64,000 bases of DNA from Ursus arctos (taxonomy: Eukaryota; Chordata; Mammalia; Carnivora; Ursidae): the NCBI RefSeq assembly GCF_023065955.2, contig NW_026622997.1:10030001-10094000 (forward strand), written 5' to 3'. Positions 20,555-30,606 of the stretch are shown one piece after another. The position numbers were made by a program, and so were the translations under genes. Numbering within the stretch: the first letter of the stretch is position 1; every line of letters begins with the position of its first letter. The notes beneath the pieces were generated by a model, which saw only the letters and a program-made list of their open reading frames with translations, did not search any database and was not told the origin of the DNA.

Positions 20555-22375
20555 CTTATGGAAGTAAAACTTGATTAGCTTATCCTAAATTGATAGGTAA
20601 GTTTGCAGGATATATAGAAAAACTCCTTTTTCTTTAACTCTGAAAAGATAGCATTTTCATTTATAGAACTAGCAGAATCACCTGCTTTCCCATGATCCTG
20701 ACCTAATTTTTTCCCTCTGCCAGGTGTTTGAAGGGCTTTGACAAGTGATTGATTGGGTTTTAGAGGGTCCTGGAGCTGCACAAAGTGTTTTTCATATTGA
20801 AAAAGACATGCCCAGTTTTTCACAAGTTTTAAGATTTATGGCCTCCCCTTAACGTGTTGCAAATGAGTTTGTTTGCTGTTTATTTTACTCAGAATGTCGT
20901 AATTGTTGTCCTTAGCCGAAGGGCAAGCTTGATCATAAGGAAGGACAGACTGCCTTTTAACACTCTCTGTTTTTATTTGGCCTCTTTGCAGGACTGGACG
21001 TTAGATGGGTAGACTGCTACTTTCCTTTTACTCATCCTTCCTTTGAGATGGAGATCAACTTCCATGGAGAATGGCTTGAAGTGCTTGGCTGTGGGGTGAT
21101 GGAACAGCAACTGGTAAATTCAGGTAGAAAAGAATCCAAAGTTTTATTTATAGATTCTCGTAAAAAAACTTTCTTCTCCTTTAACTTCATTTTTATAGTC
21201 ATTTTCATATGCATTTACATGCCCCTGTGGGGATCCCCTCACCATCTTTCTCTCCTCCTCTTGCCCTCCAGACTTATCCCTGACACTTAACTCGAAGAAC
21301 TTAATTTCTCACATCTAATTTTGCAAAGACTTCTTGTTTTTGGAGATCTTCCTTGTTAACATTTAAGTGTTGGACTTGTACTTCGTAATTTCGTATTTGG
21401 TTGTTGTTTTGCGATTGCCCATCGGCATTTGATGCATATCACATGAGTGCAGTTTGTCTTCCAAACTATTTAAGAACAAAGCCAATGTATAATCCTTTCT
21501 TGTTCTTATTTCATTTATGATAGTGCCCCAAATTCAAGATATTTCTGAAAATACAACAAAATACAATATAAAAATACTCAGACCTGTAAAGTTGTGTTGT
21601 TTGCTGCCCTTGGTGTTGGCAGTGCCACCTGACTGAGGTTAAGTGGGAAAATGAGGCCCCTCATTAAATCCTACCTGTATCTGCAGGTACTTGAGAAAGA
21701 TCTTTACAGCTCTTCTCTGCAGGACCATCGCTTAATAAAAATGAGTATTTCTAAACTTAATTTCAGAGCTGTCTTCTTTTTTTTAATCACTATCTGAATG
21801 TAATTAAAACATATTTTTTCAGAGTGTAAATCGTCCATGGGAAGGCAGTTGGGATTGGGCGTTTGAGCAGGAGCTCACTGCATAAGCAGTAAGGGGAGCG
21901 AAACTGACGTGGATTGCACTGCGTCCCTCCCCACTTCCCGCAGTAGGACATTTGCTCTTTGGCCTTGGAGGGCAGTAGCTCCAGGTCAGGGTTGGTCATA
22001 GGGCCTCGTGCAGCAGAATGGAGAAGAGCAGCCCCTCTTGGTGACTAAGAAATGTGGAGAGACTGTAGGTAAGGTCATGGGGTTGGAGATTAGCGTTGGA
22101 GTGAGACAGAAGAGATGAGGTGGCAGGGAGGTGCAAGATTTGTGGTATCACGCCTGGGAGACCGGAGGCCTGGCTTTCCCTTCTTACTCATAGGTAACCT
22201 CTGTCTGCAGGGGCCTGGACTCAGCTCACAGATACCTCTCCATTCTGCCAAGGAAGCCTGGGGCAAAACGTAGTGCAGTGCCAGATGCTTCTTGGTTGGT
22301 TTTCACATATTTGAAGATCTGACCTAGAGAAGACGAACAGAGAGGTCGCATTATTAGGGGCTGTGAGTAAAAGCT
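19986..22375. other. No gene recognised apart from a microsatellite
   Basis: 2.4 kb with no assignable element outside 20506-20554. Frames at 19959-20228 (+), 20575-20823 (-), 21048-21290 (+), 21790-21999 (-) and 22221-22463 (-) have no known motifs. Probably single-copy DNA. Confidence 0.35.
20506..20554. repeat. Compound (TA)n(CA)n(TA)n microsatellite
   Basis: A TA run passes into about eight CA units (20516-20532) and back into about eleven TA units. The alternating purine-pyrimidine tract is likely unstable in length. Confidence 0.96.
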
Positions 22376-22590
22376 GTGAGGCTCGGGCCTGGCTGTCTGT
22401 CTTAGGTTTTCTGTCAGTTGACAGCTGTGTGTCTTTGGGCAAGTTGAGTCTTAGTTTTCTCATAGTTAAAATGGATGTGATGATACCTTCCTCAAAGTTT
22501 CATCGTGAGGATTAATTGAGGTGATACGTGTAACATGCCTGTTAGCACAAGGTCTGGCACACAGTAAATCTTGACTAAAATTAATTGCTG
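22376..22590 (+). mobile_element. MIR, near full length
   Basis: 'CAGCTGTGTGTCTTTGGGCA', 'CTTAGTTTTCTCATAGTTAA', 'GAGGATTAATTGAGGTGATA' and 'GTCTGGCACACAGTAAATC' follow the MIR core-to-tail order with modest divergence. One of the best-preserved MIRs here. Confidence 0.8.
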
Positions 22591-23720
22591 ATGTTGTCTT
22601 TAATTTTTTCCCCCCAATGGTTAGAGCCATTTATCAACAGAGAGTCCCCTTGAAATATTTAAACAGGCTGTCCTGCCTTTCACAGGAATGATTTCTAACT
22701 AACTGGAACTCGATTACCTCTTTGATCTTGTCATCTTAGTACCCATGATTCTAGTTTGAGTGATTTTAGAAGGAAAAAGAAAATTAAGAATAGTAAGAGA
22801 CAACAGGACAATTAGCCTAATAGGTAATATACCTATTAGGTATACCCCTATAATACACGTCTTAGTAGAAAACACAAAATATTGGAAGCAAACATGTAAG
22901 ATTTAATCTCTTCCTGAGTAGGAGCTAGTTCCAAATACTTCTGTGGTGTTTTTGTTTGTTTTGTTTTGTTTCTTAGAAGATTTCAAGGAATTCCAGGCTT
23001 CCTCCCAGGAGTGTGTGTTGTCAGGGGCCAGAACTGAGCGAGCTGGTCAGGGGTTGATCACTGGGAATTTTGCTTCGTTGTATCTTTTCCAGTATCCTTG
23101 ATGGTTTTTTATGAGGTTTATCCATACGGTAATTGGCCGAATACAGTTACCTGAAACAGGTTTCCAAGTCATTATTGCACATTAATGAGACTGCTGTTTC
23201 CGATTAGATCAGTCATGTCAGGTATTCTTGAAGGAGATGACGAAGGGAAAGAAAAAAAAAATTAAGCAAAATCAAACCAGGACATCTAAGATGCAAGTAT
23301 GTTTGAAAGGTTCACACTTGTGGTAGAATGTGCTCTGAGTTGGTGGGAAATTGTACAGATAAAATTTAAATTAAATATCTTGCAAGAGAGGGAGACAAGA
23401 AACGGAAGAAGAGATGATTTTGTAAAAGGAATTCTGTGTGGGCTTTGCTATTTGAACTTGAAGTTACTGTGACATAGTTCTGCTCTGTGTTCTCAGACTC
23501 AGATGTGTTTTGACACCTGGCGTTAAAAAATTTTAAACTGTGTGCGTGGCAATCACTAACCACAGGCATTATTTGTAAGAACAGCTAATTTTCTGTTTTC
23601 TGAGTTTCTGTGGCCCTGAGAAAGGCAGACTGTGCACGCCTCATCTCTCTAGTTCCGTTTTGCCACTTCTCTGACATTTCCTTCCCTCCCACCTCCCCCT
23701 CCCTTCCCCTGCCTGGTACA
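22591..23720. other. No gene recognised; contains a strong palindrome
   Basis: No identifiable element. Bases 22816-22840 form an inverted repeat with 11-bp perfect arms and a 3-nt centre. A minus-strand 67-codon frame at 23366-23569 has no known motif. Confidence 0.45.
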
Positions 23721-23876
23721 ATGGAACTTCCGGGGGTGCCTGGGTGGCTTAGTGGGTTATGCATCTGACTCTTGATCTCAGCTCAGGTCTTGAACTCAGG
23801 GTCTTGAGTTCAAGCCCTGCGTTGGGCTCCACACTGGGCATGGAGCCTACTTAAAAAAAAAAAAAGTAGAACTTCC
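23721..23876 (+). mobile_element. SINEC, old short form
   Basis: The element is 23732-23865: head GGGGGTGCCTGGGTGGCTTA, body GTTGGGCTCCACACTGGGCA followed by TGGAGCCTACTT, then poly(A). The usual GA/CT-rich 3' body and the AAATAAAATCTTT tail are absent. Flanks ATGGAACTTCC (23721-23731) and GTAGAACTTCC (23866-23876) match at 9 of 11. One of the oldest SINEC types in the window. Confidence 0.92.
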
Positions 23877-23984
23877 AAGAAACACTGAAATTGATGGTTG
23901 TAGATGTCCTTCTTTAAAGGTCTCATAGAGGTGTAGGTAAGTGCTGAAGTAACTGGAAGCCAAAGAAGCCCTGATGGGCCAGTG

Positions 23985-24155
23985 ATAGGAGCTGCCACAC
24001 TTGAGCCCTTCCTATGGGCCCCCACCTCACTGAAGGCTTTAAAGGCTTTCCTCCCTTTAGCCTTGAGAACAAGGCTCCGATGTAGACGCTGGTATTAACC
24101 CCATTTACAGAGGCCGAGAAGGTACCAGGCTGTGCTACCCAGCTAGTAAATTATG
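23985..24155 (-). mobile_element. MIR fragment, antisense
   Basis: 'GATAGGAGCTGCCACACTTG', 'AGGCTTTAAAGGCTTTCC', 'TTAACCCCATTTACAGAGGC' and 'GCTACCCAGCTAGTAAATTA' match reversed MIR text (cacttattgagc, gctttacatg, atccccattttacagatgag, cacagctagtaagt). Confidence 0.65.
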
Positions 24156-25029
24156 TGATTTTGAAATGGCTAGAAATCCATTTCAAATAAATGATTGTGT
24201 CTAACATAGAATGAAGAAATGAGACCAAATGAAACAAACAACAGCAAACAGAGCTCTCTCTGTTCTGTTTTACTTGTTATGCCTGTAGAAGGGCCCAGCC
24301 ATCATGTATGTTATCTCCTATGATAGAAGGCATTTAATTAAAAGGGCGAAATTAGATTGCTAATATGAATAGTCAGTGAAAACACTTCATTACACATTTA
24401 AGTCAACTATGGCATTGATGTAGTTTTTTGTTTTTGTTTTTCCCCTGGAATAAGATAATGCTCTTCCACATGGCTTATAGAATTTTACTTTATTTCTCCT
24501 TCTTTAATTTATAGTGTCTTCACCCTTACTTTCAGACTTCTTAGATTTAGTAATTGCGATGTGGGTGGTGACTGTTGTCGTGATGATTTGATTGTTTTTT
24601 TCTTGAGGAGATGTTTCGAGGGCAGTACTGAGTCACGTCCCCGAACACTACACCCTTATTTCCCGTTGGGCTGACTCACTCTGCTAATGTCTTTTCAGGT
24701 AATATATGGGGCACAAACATCTAAAACCATCACCGGGGGTGACTGTAGGCTGTGATCGTGCCGGAAAGGAATTTACCATTTATTGAGCCCCTGTGAAATT
24801 TAGAAGATTGCACATAGGCCAAGGGATAGAAAAAGCCCTGTAGTGGAAAATAACTTAAAAAAAGAATGGAATCTCTTTCCTTACCTTTTGTTCAAATTTA
24901 AAAGTGGCCTCTTTTGGGAAGAACCTTGTAAATATGTACATGAACAGTTTCCAGTTTTAACAGTCTTTCTTTGTTGCTGTTGTTCATTTGTCACATTTTT
25001 CTTGAATTCCTTCTAAGGCTGTAGAAAAG
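24156..25029. other. No gene recognised; contains a short hairpin
   Basis: A 10-bp perfect inverted repeat (24160-24169 with 24178-24187) is the only structure seen. A TTTACCATTTATTGAGCCCC scrap at about 24772-24791 could be the end of a reversed MIR. Confidence 0.4.
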
Positions 25030-25240
25030 CGAAATAAGCATTGTCTTTGCCTTTGGGAATAGCACAGCATACAAAGACATACAGAGAAGTGATTACAATA
25101 CGGTGTGGTAATAAGTATTTGTAACGGAGGTACAGTGGGCAGAATGGGGAGGATGGAGAGAGTGGAGAAGATTTTGCCAAGGCCTTGTTCTGGTTGCTAC
25201 ATTCAGGATGGAATGCTGGAAATATGGGTATTTGAAGTGT
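25030..25240 (-). mobile_element. Possible L2 3' UTR fragment, antisense
   Basis: 'GAGAAGTGATTACAATACGG' and 'TGTGGTAATAAGTATTTGTA' with ACGGAGGTACAGTG follow reversed L2 3' UTR text (aattacaatacagtgtg, gataagtgctataatag, aggtatgtacaaag). Confidence 0.45.
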
Positions 25241-25509
25241 ATGTCCCAAATAAGTTAGGTTCCTGTTTGCAAGGAGTTGTGGACTTTATATACTTTGCTT
25301 GCATGTCCAGGTGGCATACCTAATGCTTCTTTTCCTATGTGAGTGAAAATCTATTTCCAGTCTGTTCCTCTCGTTGGTAGCCAATCTCTGCAGCCTCTAC
25401 ACACACTTGTGACATTCAGTGTTATTAATCTAAGTTGGTGAACTTTTAGATGGCATCAACCAAGATGTGTGCCTGTACCAGGCATGTTATTATATACAGG
25501 CAGACTTGC
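25241..25509. other. Unassigned spacer between L2 pieces
   Basis: No identifiable element. The 72-codon plus-strand frame 25105-25323 overlapping its left side begins inside the L2-like piece, so it is not credible as a gene. Confidence 0.4.
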
Positions 25510-25762
25510 CATTCACCTGCTCAGCATCTTTTGTGTGTAAGGCACTGTGCTAGCCAAAGAGGAAGACACAAAAACTGTAAGATATGACATCTCCCTATAA
25601 AACGTGGAGTGTAGGAGGGAAGACGAGACTATATAATTAGAGCTGGTAACATAAGTGCCTTTCATGAGATGGAGCTCTGGGAGTTGTAAAGAGGAAACTA
25701 CGTCCGTCAGTTACATCAGTGCAGGTGTCAGAAAGGAGGTGGCATTTGAACTGGGCCTTGAG
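25510..25762 (-). mobile_element. L2 3' end, antisense
   Basis: 'GTGTGTAAGGCACTGTGCTA', 'GACATCTCCCTATAAAACGT' and 'AAGGAGGTGGCATTTGAACT' followed by GGGCCTTGAGCAG reproduce the reversed L2 3' UTR (ccaggcactgtgctagg, ggtccctgccctcaaggagc, gaggtgacatttgagctg). A MER5-like element is inserted at its right end. Confidence 0.65.
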
Positions 25763-25922
25763 CAGTGGTTCTCAATATGTGCCTGGTAATCACCTGGCGA
25801 GTCTCCTTAAAATGTCTGTTTGCATCAGGTTCCGTAGGTCTGGAATGAGGACTGAGATATGCATTTTAAACAAATACCCTAGATAATTCTTGTGACTGGT
25901 CAGACCTTGCTTTGAAAACCCT
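25763..25922 (+). mobile_element. MER5-like hAT-Charlie MITE
   Basis: Left end 'CAGTGGTTCTCAATATGTGC', body 'CACCTGGCGAGTCTCCTTAA' with GTTCCGTAGGTCTGG, right end TTTGAAAACCCTG. The ends are partly inverted as in MER5-type elements (cagtggttctcaa, then ttgagaaccactg). No coding capacity. Confidence 0.75.
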
Positions 25923-25924
25923 GT

Positions 25925-26500
25925 TTTTAAGTTGAATATTTTCCCCAGTTTTATTGGGGTATAATTGAAGTGTAATGAACTATGAATATTTAAACTATAC
26001 AGTTTGTTCCATTTTTGACATATGTATATACCCAAGAAACCATAGCAACCATCAGGATAATAAACCTTTCCATCACCAGCCAAAGTTGCCTTGTGCCCTT
26101 TTGGTAATCTGTCCTTCCCTCCATCCCGTCACTGGTCTACCTCTGTCATTATAGATTAGTTTGGATTTTCCAGAGTTTTATATAAGTGGAATCATTTTGC
26201 TTCTTTCCCTGAGCATAATGATTTTTGAGATTAATCCATGTTATTGTGCATATTGACCAAGGTTGTATGCCTCATTCATTCCTCTTTGTTTTGAGTATTG
26301 TTTTATTGTATAGATATACCCCAATTTGATTATCTGTTCACTTGGTGATGGACATTTAGGTTGTTCCCACTTTTGGCTATTGCAAATAAAGCTGCTATGA
26401 ATATTTGTATAAAAGTCTTGGTGTGCCTATGTATTTCCATTTCCTTTGAGAAGAAACTTAAGAGTGGAATGTTCTAGAAATGTCAAATAGATCAATGTAA
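25925..26500 (-). mobile_element. L1 3' UTR region, antisense
   Basis: 'CAGTTTTATTGGGGTATAAT', 'GGAATCATTTTGCTTCTTTC', 'GACATTTAGGTTGTTCCCAC' and 'GCAAATAAAGCTGCTATGAA' are reversed L1 3' UTR landmarks in order, much like 6690-7180. Probably the 3' end of the LINE that continues to about 28370. Confidence 0.85.
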
Positions 26501-28370
26501 TTGAATAGTGTTCAGCTCTTTTATGTTTACTGATTTTTTTTTTCTTTTTGGTCCTAATGTTCTATCAATTTCCCAGAAAAGAGTGTTAACATTTTCTACT
26601 ATGATTATGGTCTTGTCTGTTTGCTCTTTTATTCTATCAATTTTTCTTCATGTGTTTTGAAGCTATATCATTAGATGTATATGCTTTTATAACTCTTAAC
26701 GTCTTCTGCACGAATTGCCCCTTTTATCATTATGAAATATCATCTTTATCTCTGATACTTTTCTTTTTCTTGAAGTCTGTTTTATTTATGTTAAAATAGG
26801 CACTCTGGCCTCACCCTGTGTTCTCAGTCACCTTCATGTTGTTATGGTACATGTATTATGTCTGTCTACATTGAACACCTCACCAGTGTTAAGAGTTTTT
26901 GCTTTAAAAAGTCATATGCATTTTAAAGAACGTAACAGACTATAGTTTTCTATTTTCCTAACTGTTTGCAATTTCTCTTGCTCTTCTTTCATTCCTGAGG
27001 ATGCATGTTTCCTTCAGGTATTTTTTCCTTTTGGTATGGAAAACTTCCCTTGGCATGTCGTACAGAACATGTGTACAGAAATTACAGAATTTCTTAGTGC
27101 TCCTTTATCTGAGAAGGTCTTTACTTACCCCTTACCATGAAGGATATTTTTATTGAGAATAGAATTCTGGATTGGCAGACCTTTTTCCTCAACAATGTAA
27201 AGGTGTTGTTCCATTGTCTTCTCCCTCTACAGCTTCTGTAGAGAAACGCAGAAACATTTCAGTCAGTATTCACCGGTCTATAATGTATTGTCTTTCTTTA
27301 GCTACTTTCAGGATTTTTTTCTTCACCTTTGGTTTTCCGTAGTTTGATTTTGATGGATCTAGGTGTGGTTTCCTTGGAGTTTATGTGTTTTCAGGTTCAC
27401 TGAGCTTGAATCTTTGAATTTATGTTTTTCACTTGTTTTGATAAGTTTCTGGTCATTATTTCTTCAGATCACTTTTCTGTCTCAATCTCTTCTTCCTCCC
27501 CTTCTAGAACTCAAATTATACCCATGTTAGATCTTTTGATTTTATCCCAGAAGATCCCAAGACTCTGCTCACTTTTTTCTATCCTTTGCTGTTTTTCATA
27601 CTAGATAATTTCTGTTGATCCATGTTCACGTTCCTGTATCACTTCCACTTAGCTGCCTTGGTCATCAAATATATTTTTTATTTCAGATTATTGTTATTAT
27701 TTTTTAGTTTTAAAATTTTTGTTTTTCAAATTTATTTATTGGTTCTTATTTCTCTGCTGCGAGTTCGTATATTTTCATTCCTATCAATTGTGTTTTTCTT
27801 TACCTCAACATCTGGGTCACATCAAGAATGAATTCTGTTTAGAATTGATCACATTTTCCTGGTTCTTTGTCAGATAACTCTGGATTGGATGCTGAACCTT
27901 ATAAATCATCAGTTGTGTGTCCTCCGTCCTGTTTTAATCCTGTGATAACTACTGATATTTTATTTTTGCAGATCGTCACCTGGCGAGGTTTAGGCCTTGG
28001 TTCTGACTTGCTTCCTGTGGGCAGTGGTTCAGATCTCAGTGAAGGTCTCAGCTCTGCTGATCCGTGTCCTTCCTGCACACGTGTGCTTTAGGGGTTACTC
28101 TGCAGCTTGTGTGAGTGGTTCCAGTCTCGTTCAGTTTTCTCAGCTTTTGCTGTGCTGGCTAGGCGTGCGCTGCGCATGTGCAGCTCAGGGGTTAGGCTGA
28201 TGCTTGTGTAGGTAGAGTTAGGGCATCCCCTCCTGGGCTCTCTCTGCTTCAGCTCACGGAGCCCTTTGCCTACGTACAGAAGGACAGGACTGTCTTCCAG
28301 TCTCAGCTGCCTGTGATGCTGTGCAGCTCTGCACCCGGGGCCCACCTTTGGGAGAAACAAACAAAGATGA
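26501..28370 (-). mobile_element. Old L1/HAL1-type block, antisense
   Basis: 'TGAAGCTATATCATTAGATG', 'CGAATTGCCCCTTTTATCAT', 'TTCCATTGTCTTCTCCCTC', 'GATCTAGGTGTGGTTTCCTT' and 'CTCAACATCTGGGTCACATC' are consecutive antisense landmarks of an old L1M/HAL1-type LINE. The same family segment occurs at 8700-9330. Hydrophobic plus-strand frames at 27422-27831 are antisense to the LINE; those at 27867-28200 lie in its GC-richer 5' portion. Confidence 0.7.
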
Positions 28371-28648
28371 AATTCGTCCTATGTAGGTTGTTTTTCCAAG
28401 TTTTGACTTTAAATCAAAATTTGTCTGTTTACTTTTCATAGTGCTCTTTTAGTTTTTCTGTGTGTGTGTGTGTGTGTACTTGTCCAGGAATTTAAGTTGT
28501 AATGAGAATGAGTCATAGAGGGCTCATACCCCATAATGGGGCCAAACTCTAGTTTGGGTTGTGAAGACACCCCAGGTACAAGGGTAATTGCATGACATAA
28601 CCATGTGGTGCTGGAAAAGTGTGAGTGGATTGGCTCCACTTGTATATT
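28371..28648. other. No gene recognised
   Basis: Spacer with the short GT tract; the minus-strand frames 28254-28439 and 28436-28639 derive from the LINE and the GT tract (Thr-His repeats) and are not genes. Confidence 0.45.
28459..28477 (+). repeat. Short (GT)n microsatellite
   Basis: Nine TG units after a T-rich run. Confidence 0.9.
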
Positions 28649-28903
28649 TAATCCATTGACTTTATTTATTTTTTTAAAAAAAGATTTTATTTATTTATTC
28701 AAGAGCGAGAGAGCACACGTGTGCACATGCACATCAGCAGGGGGAGGGGCAGAGGGGGAGGGAAAGGGGAAGAATCTCAGGCAGACTCTGCACTGAGCAT
28801 GGAGCCCAATGCAGGGCTCTGAGATCATGACCTGAGCCACAACTAAGAGTCAGTCGCTTAACTGACTGAGCCATCTAGGTGCCCCTAATCCATCAACTTT
28901 ATT
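28649..28903 (-). mobile_element. SINEC with 18-bp target-site duplication
   Basis: The element is 28667-28885, reversed: AAAGATTTTATTTATTTATT, the GTGTGCACATGCACATCAGC segment, GGGGAGGGGCAGAGGGGGAG, head ending GAGCCATCTAGGTGCCCC. Flanks TAATCCATTGACTTTATT (28649-28666) and TAATCCATCAACTTTATT (28886-28903), 16 of 18. Older type that keeps the full CACACGTGTGCACATG body. Confidence 0.96.
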
Positions 28904-28973
28904 AGTCAAAATTAAACACAGTGAATTTTTGAAGGAAAACAACCGAGACCATCTAAGATCTGGCAAACTTTGG

Positions 28974-29043
28974 CTCTTTCCCTTCCTTCCTCTCTCTCTC
29001 CCTATTCTTTCTCCCTCCCTCCCCTCCTTTCCTTCATCCTCCT
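28974..29043 (+). repeat. Polypyrimidine tract
   Basis: About 70 nt of almost pure C/T on the plus strand (CCTTCC, CTCTCT and CCCTCC motifs), broken by single A residues. It creates the Ser/Pro/Leu-rich frame at 28970-29248, which is not a gene. Confidence 0.85.
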
Positions 29044-29239
29044 AACTAGCCTCCCTTCTTTTAAGTCAGTCTTGGCCTTGCTAGTGCCCTTTCAGAAAAG
29101 CAAGCAAATATCTATCAGCCCCGTGTATATGTGTTGCTTTGTAGTTCCTCCTAGTGACATATTTTCAAGCTGTCAGAATAGAGATGTCTGCTCAAATATT
29201 TACTTAGCCTTTGTCCTTTTTCCCTTTTCAAAATGTATA

Positions 29240-29850
29240 AGATGGTGAGATTTTTTTCCCTGACATAAAAGCAATCTGTAAGCATTGAAAAAATTAAGAA
29301 AATAAATATAAAAAAAGAAAATGAAAGCAATTCAAATGTTACCCATGTAAAACTTTAAAAATATGCATGTATGTAATTATTAACTATACCCATATGAAAA
29401 CATCGTATGTAATTTAGAAAACTAGAACCATCCTTTGAATTTTTTTGTATTATGCTTTTTCACAAGCTTGACATGAGTCTTTTTTCATAATTTCAAATAT
29501 CTACCTACATCATCATTGTTAGTGGTTGCACGGCTATTGTGGATGAGTCTTTTGGCCATTTATGTATCGATAGGTTGTTGATATGCATGTCCTTGCGTAC
29601 TTGCCATAGCATTTCTCTGGGATAAGTCTGTAGAACAGGAATTACTGGCTTTTTCCCCTCTTAGGTTTATGAGGTGTGTTGCCAGATACACACTGGAAAA
29701 AAGCAGTATTTGCGAGTACCTCTGTTCCCACACCCTTACCACCACTAAACACTACCAGTATCTTTACTCTTTGCACATAAGAGGGGAAAATCTTGTGCTG
29801 GTGTTGTTTAAATTTCCTTTTCTCTGGTTACGAGAGTGGTTTAGGGTGTT
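29240..29850 (-). mobile_element. Old L1 3' region, antisense
   Basis: 'GTCTTTTGGCCATTTATG', 'TCTCTGGGATAAGTCTGTAG', 'AGGAATTACTGGCTTTTTCC', 'GTGTTGCCAGATACACACTG' and 'TGTTCCCACACCCTTACC' follow the reversed L1M order (ctataggataaattcctag, gaattgctgggtc, attgccaaattgcc, tttccccacacccttgcc). Confidence 0.55.
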
Positions 29851-29974
29851 TCCAGAAGTTATGGGCTCAGTCTGTTTTCTAATGGCGCTTGAAAGGAGGA
29901 TAGAACATATGCTGTATCCTTTTTATTCTCCCACCTCAAATTATACCTTTATTCACATCATTGTGTTCTTAACA

Positions 29975-30212
29975 TGGACACTTTCTGTTTTTTTTTTTTT
30001 TTTTTAAGATTTTTAATTTATTTATTAGACAGAGATAGAGACAGCCAGCGAGAGAGGGAACACAAGCAGGGGGAGTGGGAGAGGAAGAAGCAGGCTCATA
30101 GCGGAGGAGCCTGACGTGGGGCTCGATCCAATAACGCCGGGATCACGCCCTGAGCCGAAGGCAGACGCTTAACCGCTGTGCCACCCAGGCGCCCCTGGAC
30201 ACTTTCTGTTTT
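29975..30212 (-). mobile_element. SINEC with perfect 17-bp target-site duplication
   Basis: The element is 29992-30195, reversed: poly(T), AAGATTTTTAATTTATTTAT, GACAGAGATAGAGACAGCC, GAAGAAGCAGGCTCATAGCG, head ending GCCACCCAGGCGCCCC. TGGACACTTTCTGTTTT occurs on both sides (29975-29991, 30196-30212). Young type with a nearly intact head, a candidate for a lineage-specific insertion. Confidence 0.97.
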
Positions 30213-30326
30213 ACTGAGAACATCTAAACCACCCTAAGTGAGCTCTCAGTTCCTCCTCTTTGCCAGGGCTGGGCGGCATTGGCTCTGGGTTCTGTGCCCA
30301 CAGTCCCTTAGAATCCAATTCACTGG

Positions 30327-30606
30327 TTTCCTCCCCCAAGCCCCTGACATCGCTTGTCCTGTTTTCCTGCTACATCTTTTCTCTTCTAGTCATTCATTTT
30401 TAAAAATTTGTTTGTTTAAATAATTTATTGAGATGAAATCCACATAGCACCAGATTAATATTTTAAAGTGAACAATTTAGTGACATTTAGTACACATACA
30501 ATGTTGTCCAGTCACTACCTCTATCTCGTTCTCTGCGATTTTCATTACTCCACTCCTCTTACCTGCTAAGCAGTTCCTCCCCCTTTCCTCCCCCAAGCCC
30601 CTGACA
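30327..30606 (+). repeat. Exact 23-bp direct repeat, 257 bp apart
   Basis: Bases 30327-30349 and 30584-30606 are identical over 23 positions (core CTCCCCCAAGCCCCTGACA). The second copy sits inside the antisense L1; the first lies in non-LINE sequence upstream of it. Confidence 0.9.
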
